Below are positions 5,463-8,924 of a stretch of 8,924 nt of DNA, in pieces. The notes beneath the pieces were generated by a model. The model was not told the origin of the DNA. It saw only the letters and a list, made by a program, of their open reading frames with translations, and ran no database searches. Location of the stretch: the NCBI GenBank assembly GCA_030628445.1, contig DAOVQV010000042.1:1-8924 (forward strand), given 5' to 3'. The position numbers were made by a program, and so were the translations under genes. The stretch's first letter is position 1. Every line of letters starts with the position of its first letter. This DNA is from Phycisphaerae bacterium (GTDB taxonomy: Bacteria > Planctomycetota > Phycisphaerae > SM23-33).

Positions 5463-7556
5463 ATGGCTCAGACCCTCACATACAAGATCCTCAAGCAGCA
5501 CCTGATCGAAGGCGACCTTACGGCCGGGACCGAGATCGCCATCCGAATCGACCAGACCCTGACGCAGGACGCCACGGGCACGACGGCGTTCGGCCTGCTG
5601 GAGGCGATGGAGGTCCCCCGGGTCAAGACACAGCTTTCAGTCAGCTACGTCGATCACAACACCGCCCAGTTCGGCCCGGAGAACCATAACGACCACCTGT
5701 ACCTTCAGTCTATCGCGGCGAAGGTGGGGGCGTACTTCTCCCGGCCCGGAAACGGGATCTGCCATCAGGTCCACCTGGAGCGTTTCGCCGCGCCGGGTAA
5801 GACGCTGCTGGGATCGGACTCCCACACGCCGACGGCGGGGGCGGCGGGGATGATCGCCATAGGTGCGGGCGGGCTGGACGTCGCCGTCGCCATGGGCGGC
5901 GGGGCGTTCTACCTGAACTGTCCGCGCGTAATCGGCGTTGAGCTTCGCGGGAAGCTGGCGCCGTGGGTGGCGGCGAAGGACATCATCCTGCGTGTCCTGA
6001 GCATCTTGACCACTCGGGGGAACGTCGCCTGCGTGGTGGAGTATTTCGGCGACGGCGTCGCGACGCTCCCTGTCCCGGCGAGGGGAACGTGTACGAACAT
6101 GGGCGCCGAGCTGGGCGTCACGACGAGCATATTCCCGGCCGATAAGGTCATCGCCCAGTTCCTCCAGGCCCAGGGCAGAGACGATCAGTTCGCGCCGCTG
6201 GCGGCCGACGAGGCCGCGACCTACGATCGGATCACCAAGCCGCTACACGTCGAGCGCAACGCCGCGACGATAGAGAACATCAAGCGATACTGCACCGACG
6301 TCGAGATCGGACGGGCGGGCCGCCACGGGGTGGCGCAAGTGAGCTTCGGTAACATCGTCATCGACCTTGGCGAGCTGGAGCCGCTGGCGGCGGCCCCGTC
6401 CAGCCCGGACAACATCGTCCGCGTCGCGGATATCGCCGGGACGAAGGTCCGCCAGGTCATCATCGGTTCGTGCACGAATTCCAGCTACCAGGACCTGATG
6501 GGGTGTGCGTCGGTCCTGGCCGGGCGGCGCGTGCATCCGGACGTGGAGCTGGGCGTGGCGCCGGGAAGCAGGCAGGTCTTGAAGATGATCGCGGAGAACG
6601 GCGCGCTGGCGAAGATCGTCGGCCCCGGCGCGCGGATCTTGGAATCCGCCTGCGGGCCCTGCATCGGGGTGGGATTCTCCCCGGCCGACGGGACGGTAAG
6701 CGTGCGGACGTTCAACCGGAACTTCGCCGGCCGCTCGGGCACCGGCGGCGATCAGGTATACCTGGTCTCGCCCGCCACGGCCGTCGCCACCGCCCTTACG
6801 GGCGAGATTACCGATCCGCGCGAGCTGGCCGAGCGGGAAGATATCCATTACCTCCCGATCGACTTACCAAAGAACTTTCCCAGAGGCGACGAGATGATCG
6901 TCCCGCCTCCACCGCCCGATCGCGCCGACCGGATCGAGGTGTTTCGCGGGACCACCATCATCAAGCCCCCGTCGGGCGAGAAGCTCCCCGCCAAGGTCAC
7001 GGGCCGTGTGCTTATCAAGGTGGGCGACAAGATTACCACCGACCATATCACCCCGGCCGGGGCGCTGTTGAAGCTCCGCTCCAACGTGCCCCAGTACGCA
7101 AGGTACGTCTTTAGCCGCTTCAACGATCCCGACGAACCGACCTTCGCCCAGCGGGCCCTGGCCGCCAAAGAGGGCGGCGACGCCGGTATCATCGTGGCCG
7201 GGGACAGCTACGGGCAGGGCAGCTCGCGCGAGCACGCGGCCCTGTGCCCGATGTATCTTGGCGTCCGCGTCGTTATCGCAAAGGGGATCGAGCGGATTCA
7301 TCAGGCGAATTTGGTCAACTTCGCGATCCTGCCTCTGACGTTCGCCGACCCGGGCGATTACGAGCAGATCGAAGCGGGCGATGAGCTGTCGATCGACGAT
7401 ACGGCGACGGCGATCGAGGCCGTCACACTGGCGGTCAAGAACGTCACCAAGGGCTTCGAGTTTCGCTGCGACGTGGGCCTTTCGGCGAGGCAGAGGCGGA
7501 TTCTGGCGGCCGGCGGGTTGCTCAATTACACCCGGTCCCAGGCGAATGGGGGATGA
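5463..7556 (+). CDS. acnA: Aconitate hydratase, short monomeric (Aquifex-type)
   Basis: This 697-residue [4Fe-4S] enzyme interconverts citrate and isocitrate in the TCA cycle. Active-site landmarks include QDATGT (35-40) and SDSHT (118-122). The cluster cysteines are C337 in GSCTNS and C397 and C400 in ACGPCIG, followed by NRNFAGRSG (418-426). The C-terminal swivel domain contains TDHITPAG (526-533) and the substrate-binding segment GDSYGQGSSREHA (580-592). The order and length (well short of the roughly 890 residues of AcnA/AcnB) match the putative Aquifex-type aconitase family (TIGR01342) found in several anaerobes and deep-branching bacteria. LeuC/LeuD is excluded because both halves are fused and the motifs are those of aconitase. 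The start at 5463 is set by GAGGTGA 5 nt upstream. A promoter candidate precedes it, and a LOG-family gene follows after 4 bp, most likely in the same operon. Confidence 0.95.
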   Translation: MAQTLTYKILKQHLIEGDLTAGTEIAIRIDQTLTQDATGTTAFGLLEAMEVPRVKTQLSVSYVDHNTAQFGPENHNDHLYLQSIAAKVGAYFSRPGNGICHQVHLERFAAPGKTLLGSDSHTPTAGAAGMIAIGAGGLDVAVAMGGGAFYLNCPRVIGVELRGKLAPWVAAKDIILRVLSILTTRGNVACVVEYFGDGVATLPVPARGTCTNMGAELGVTTSIFPADKVIAQFLQAQGRDDQFAPLAADEAATYDRITKPLHVERNAATIENIKRYCTDVEIGRAGRHGVAQVSFGNIVIDLGELEPLAAAPSSPDNIVRVADIAGTKVRQVIIGSCTNSSYQDLMGCASVLAGRRVHPDVELGVAPGSRQVLKMIAENGALAKIVGPGARILESACGPCIGVGFSPADGTVSVRTFNRNFAGRSGTGGDQVYLVSPATAVATALTGEITDPRELAEREDIHYLPIDLPKNFPRGDEMIVPPPPPDRADRIEVFRGTTIIKPPSGEKLPAKVTGRVLIKVGDKITTDHITPAGALLKLRSNVPQYARYVFSRFNDPDEPTFAQRALAAKEGGDAGIIVAGDSYGQGSSREHAALCPMYLGVRVVIAKGIERIHQANLVNFAILPLTFADPGDYEQIEAGDELSIDDTATAIEAVTLAVKNVTKGFEFRCDVGLSARQRRILAAGGLLNYTRSQANGG

Positions 7557-7560
7557 GCAA

Positions 7561-8100
7561 ATGGGCGGGTCGGATCATCCGGTTGTTTGCGTCTTTGGTT
7601 CAGGCGACCTGGAGGTGGGCGGCGAGGCGTATGAAACCGCCCGCGCCGTGGGCGCTGCCCTTGCCCAACTGGGATACGTGGTCGCCAACGGCGGTTACGG
7701 CGGGACGATGGCCGCCTCGGCCCGTGGCGCGAAGGACGCCGGCGGCACGACCATCGGCGTGACGTGCGAGATTTGGGACGCACCGGCCAACGAGTACATT
7801 GACCGCCGCATCGCCACGTCGTCGCTGGCGCAGCGGCTGGATACGCTTGTTTCGCTGGGGGCGGGTGGATACGTGGTCCTCCCGGGCGCAACCGGGACGC
7901 TTCAGGAGCTGGCGACCGTCTGGGAGAGGATGGGCAAAGGCGCAATACCCCGCAGAACGGTGGTGTGCGTCGGGGGGTTCTGGGAGCCCCTGCTGTGCCT
8001 GATGGAGTCGGTGAAACCGGGCTGTGCCGCGGTTATCCGGACCATAACCGGCCCCGAGCAGCTGGCAGATTGTTTCCCCGCGGCCGGTAAGTTTGGTTGA
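7561..8100 (+). CDS. LOG-family Rossmann-fold protein (lysine-decarboxylase-like, TIGR00725-related)
   Basis: This 179-residue protein has the Rossmann-like nucleotide-binding fold of the LOG/SLOG family. Motifs are VCVFGSGD (9-16), GGYGGTM (44-50, the GGGxxGxM position) and LPGATGTLQE (107-116), equivalent to PGGxGTxxE with the second glycine replaced by alanine. R92 and E116 sit where LOG phosphoribohydrolases have their catalytic Arg and Glu. Known LOG enzymes cleave cytokinin or purine nucleoside 5'-monophosphates to base and ribose 5-phosphate. Other members only bind nucleotides, and the old name lysine decarboxylase is misleading. The substrate here is not evident. The ATG at 7561 is preferred because GGGGGA lies 7 nt upstream; an in-frame ATG at 7546 would overlap the end of aconitase by 11 bases. 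The 4-bp spacing from the aconitase stop indicates translational coupling. Confidence 0.85.
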   Translation: MGGSDHPVVCVFGSGDLEVGGEAYETARAVGAALAQLGYVVANGGYGGTMAASARGAKDAGGTTIGVTCEIWDAPANEYIDRRIATSSLAQRLDTLVSLGAGGYVVLPGATGTLQELATVWERMGKGAIPRRTVVCVGGFWEPLLCLMESVKPGCAAVIRTITGPEQLADCFPAAGKFG

Positions 8101-8126
8101 ACTTCCCAAGCATACATGCGTAAATA
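8097..8126 (+). promoter_or_regulatory. Weak candidate promoter of the exported-protein gene
   Basis: TTGAAC (8097-8102), overlapping the end of the LOG gene, and TAAATA (8121-8126) are separated by 18 bp. The -10 is a poor match. Transcription would begin near 8133, giving a leader of about 34 nt to the proposed start at 8167. Confidence 0.25.
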
Positions 8127-8154
8127 GTAGGGTTGGATCGGTCGTTGATTCCCC

Positions 8155-8161
8155 GGAGGTG
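8155..8161 (+). promoter_or_regulatory. Strong Shine-Dalgarno pointing to an ATT start codon
   Basis: GGAGGTG is the best ribosome-binding site in the window. The only codon at normal spacing in the open frame is ATT at 8167, which is 7 nt after GGAGG. The nearest in-frame TTG (8188) and GTG (8197) are 28 nt or more away, and the first in-frame ATG is at 8335. Confidence 0.6.
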
Positions 8162-8166
8162 CTGCG

Positions 8167-8924
8167 ATTAGATCTCATTGGGTCAGATTGGGTTTGGTGG
8201 TCCTGGGCTTAGGCTGGACGGCGGGGGTGTGCCTCTCGCAGAATGAACCATCGCCGCAGTCGGCCCCCGCCGCCGATCAGCAGGGCGGGGTTTCGGGGAG
8301 TCGCCGCTCCATAAGCGCCGAAGAGTTCGGCCGAATGCTCCTGGACCGCCCGCCCGTTCCGGTGACGGAACCGCAAACCCGCGTGGCGACCGCAAAGCCG
8401 CGCCGAAACTTACCGACCGACGGGACCATGGTCGTCGATTCCCGAGCCCGCCTGGTCCCCGAGCCGGCCACGGGCTGGTTCGTGCTGCGATTCTTACCTT
8501 CTGAAGGCACGTCGCCGCCCGTCCCGCGGCGCGTTCTGCAAGGCGAACTGCTGGAGCAGATGGAGGCCGTCATCGCCAAGGACCCGGACGCGATCTTTTG
8601 GATCTCCGGTGAGACCACGGTGTACACGCAGCGGTGCTTTCTCTTACCGCGAAAGGCGACGGTCGTCGATTCCGGGGTGGTCCTGGCGACCAAGGGCGCC
8701 GAGCAACCGCACAGTCCCCAATCGCCCGCCGACCGGCTGCAAACCGACACCGCCTCGTCGGAAGACATATTCAAGGAGCTGATGGCGGATGATCCCGGCC
8801 GCCCTCTTACGGGTGGGTCCGTTCGCCCCGATCAGCGCGAATTACAGGGCGAGTCGGTCGCGCCGCTGCCCCCCAAGGCGATTATCGAGGCGGACCGTAC
8901 GCTGGTCGTGGATCGTTTGGTGCG
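8167..8924 (+). CDS. Exported protein of unknown function with internal repeats, C-terminus cut by window edge
   Basis: The frame is open from the TGA at 8146-8148 to the window edge (252 codons from ATT 8167). Residues 2-25, RSHWVRLGLVVLGLGWTAG followed by VCLSQ, form a Sec signal peptide: basic start, hydrophobic core, then polar Q/P/A-rich sequence. C22 is not in a proper lipobox. A compact region at about 87-165 contains GWFVLRFLP, ELLEQMEAVIAKDP and ISGETTVYTQRCFLLPRK. Repeated elements are an acidic helix, SAEEFGRMLL (50-59) and SSEDIFKELM (197-206), and a strand, TMVVDSRARLV (87-97), TVVDSGVVLA (165-174) and TLVVDRLV (245-252). I do not recognise a named family. Length, GC-rich codon use and the strong Shine-Dalgarno support a real gene. 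The ATT start is inferred from the Shine-Dalgarno position and the signal-peptide n-region; otherwise TTG 8188 would be used, losing the basic residues. Confidence 0.75.
   Translation, partial: MRSHWVRLGLVVLGLGWTAGVCLSQNEPSPQSAPAADQQGGVSGSRRSISAEEFGRMLLDRPPVPVTEPQTRVATAKPRRNLPTDGTMVVDSRARLVPEPATGWFVLRFLPSEGTSPPVPRRVLQGELLEQMEAVIAKDPDAIFWISGETTVYTQRCFLLPRKATVVDSGVVLATKGAEQPHSPQSPADRLQTDTASSEDIFKELMADDPGRPLTGGSVRPDQRELQGESVAPLPPKAIIEADRTLVVDRLV

Noticed and set aside
8116..8127. Tiny ATG CGT AAA TAG reading frame in the leader of the exported-protein gene
   Set aside because: Three codons with no ribosome site, and nothing in its sequence suggests a leader peptide.

Overview
The window is GC-rich bacterial chromosome with eight coding regions, two of them cut by the window ends. 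The organism is most likely a planctomycete, perhaps Phycisphaerae-like. This is an inference from gene content: a soluble Hanks-type kinase beside a PPP-like phosphoesterase, an Aquifex-type short aconitase, a PilZ protein with no motility genes nearby, and a lineage-specific-looking exported protein. No rRNA, tRNA or taxonomic marker is present to confirm it. I see no mobile element, CRISPR array or RNA gene.

Layout: on the minus strand at the left are a Ser/Thr protein kinase (663-1547) and, 67 bp downstream, a metallophosphoesterase (1-595, C-terminus beyond the window). They read as one transcription unit for making and removing phosphate marks. The kinase has a recognisable promoter with a near-palindrome over the expected transcription start. 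Diverging from it on the plus strand is an MprF/AglD/YbhN-type multi-pass membrane protein (1786-3015). A PilZ c-di-GMP receptor (3154-3924) and an O6-alkylguanine-DNA alkyltransferase (3967-4539) follow. The alkyltransferase converges with a minus-strand EstA/esterase D-like hydrolase (4543-5280), leaving 3 bp between stop codons.

The 182 bp from 5281 to 5462 form a divergent promoter region for the esterase and for a plus-strand pair: aconitate hydratase (5463-7556) and a LOG-family Rossmann protein (7561-8100) only 4 bp behind it. The window ends in a secreted protein of unknown function (8167 to the edge). It has a signal peptide, a strong Shine-Dalgarno, apparently an ATT start codon, and internal repeats.

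The items most worth a second look are the kinase/phosphoesterase pair with its altered metal-binding motif, the ATT-initiated repeat protein at the right edge, and the palindrome in the kinase promoter. Most other genes are ordinary housekeeping or signalling functions. No gene-free stretch exceeds 300 bases; the largest gap is 1548-1785, which holds two divergent promoters.
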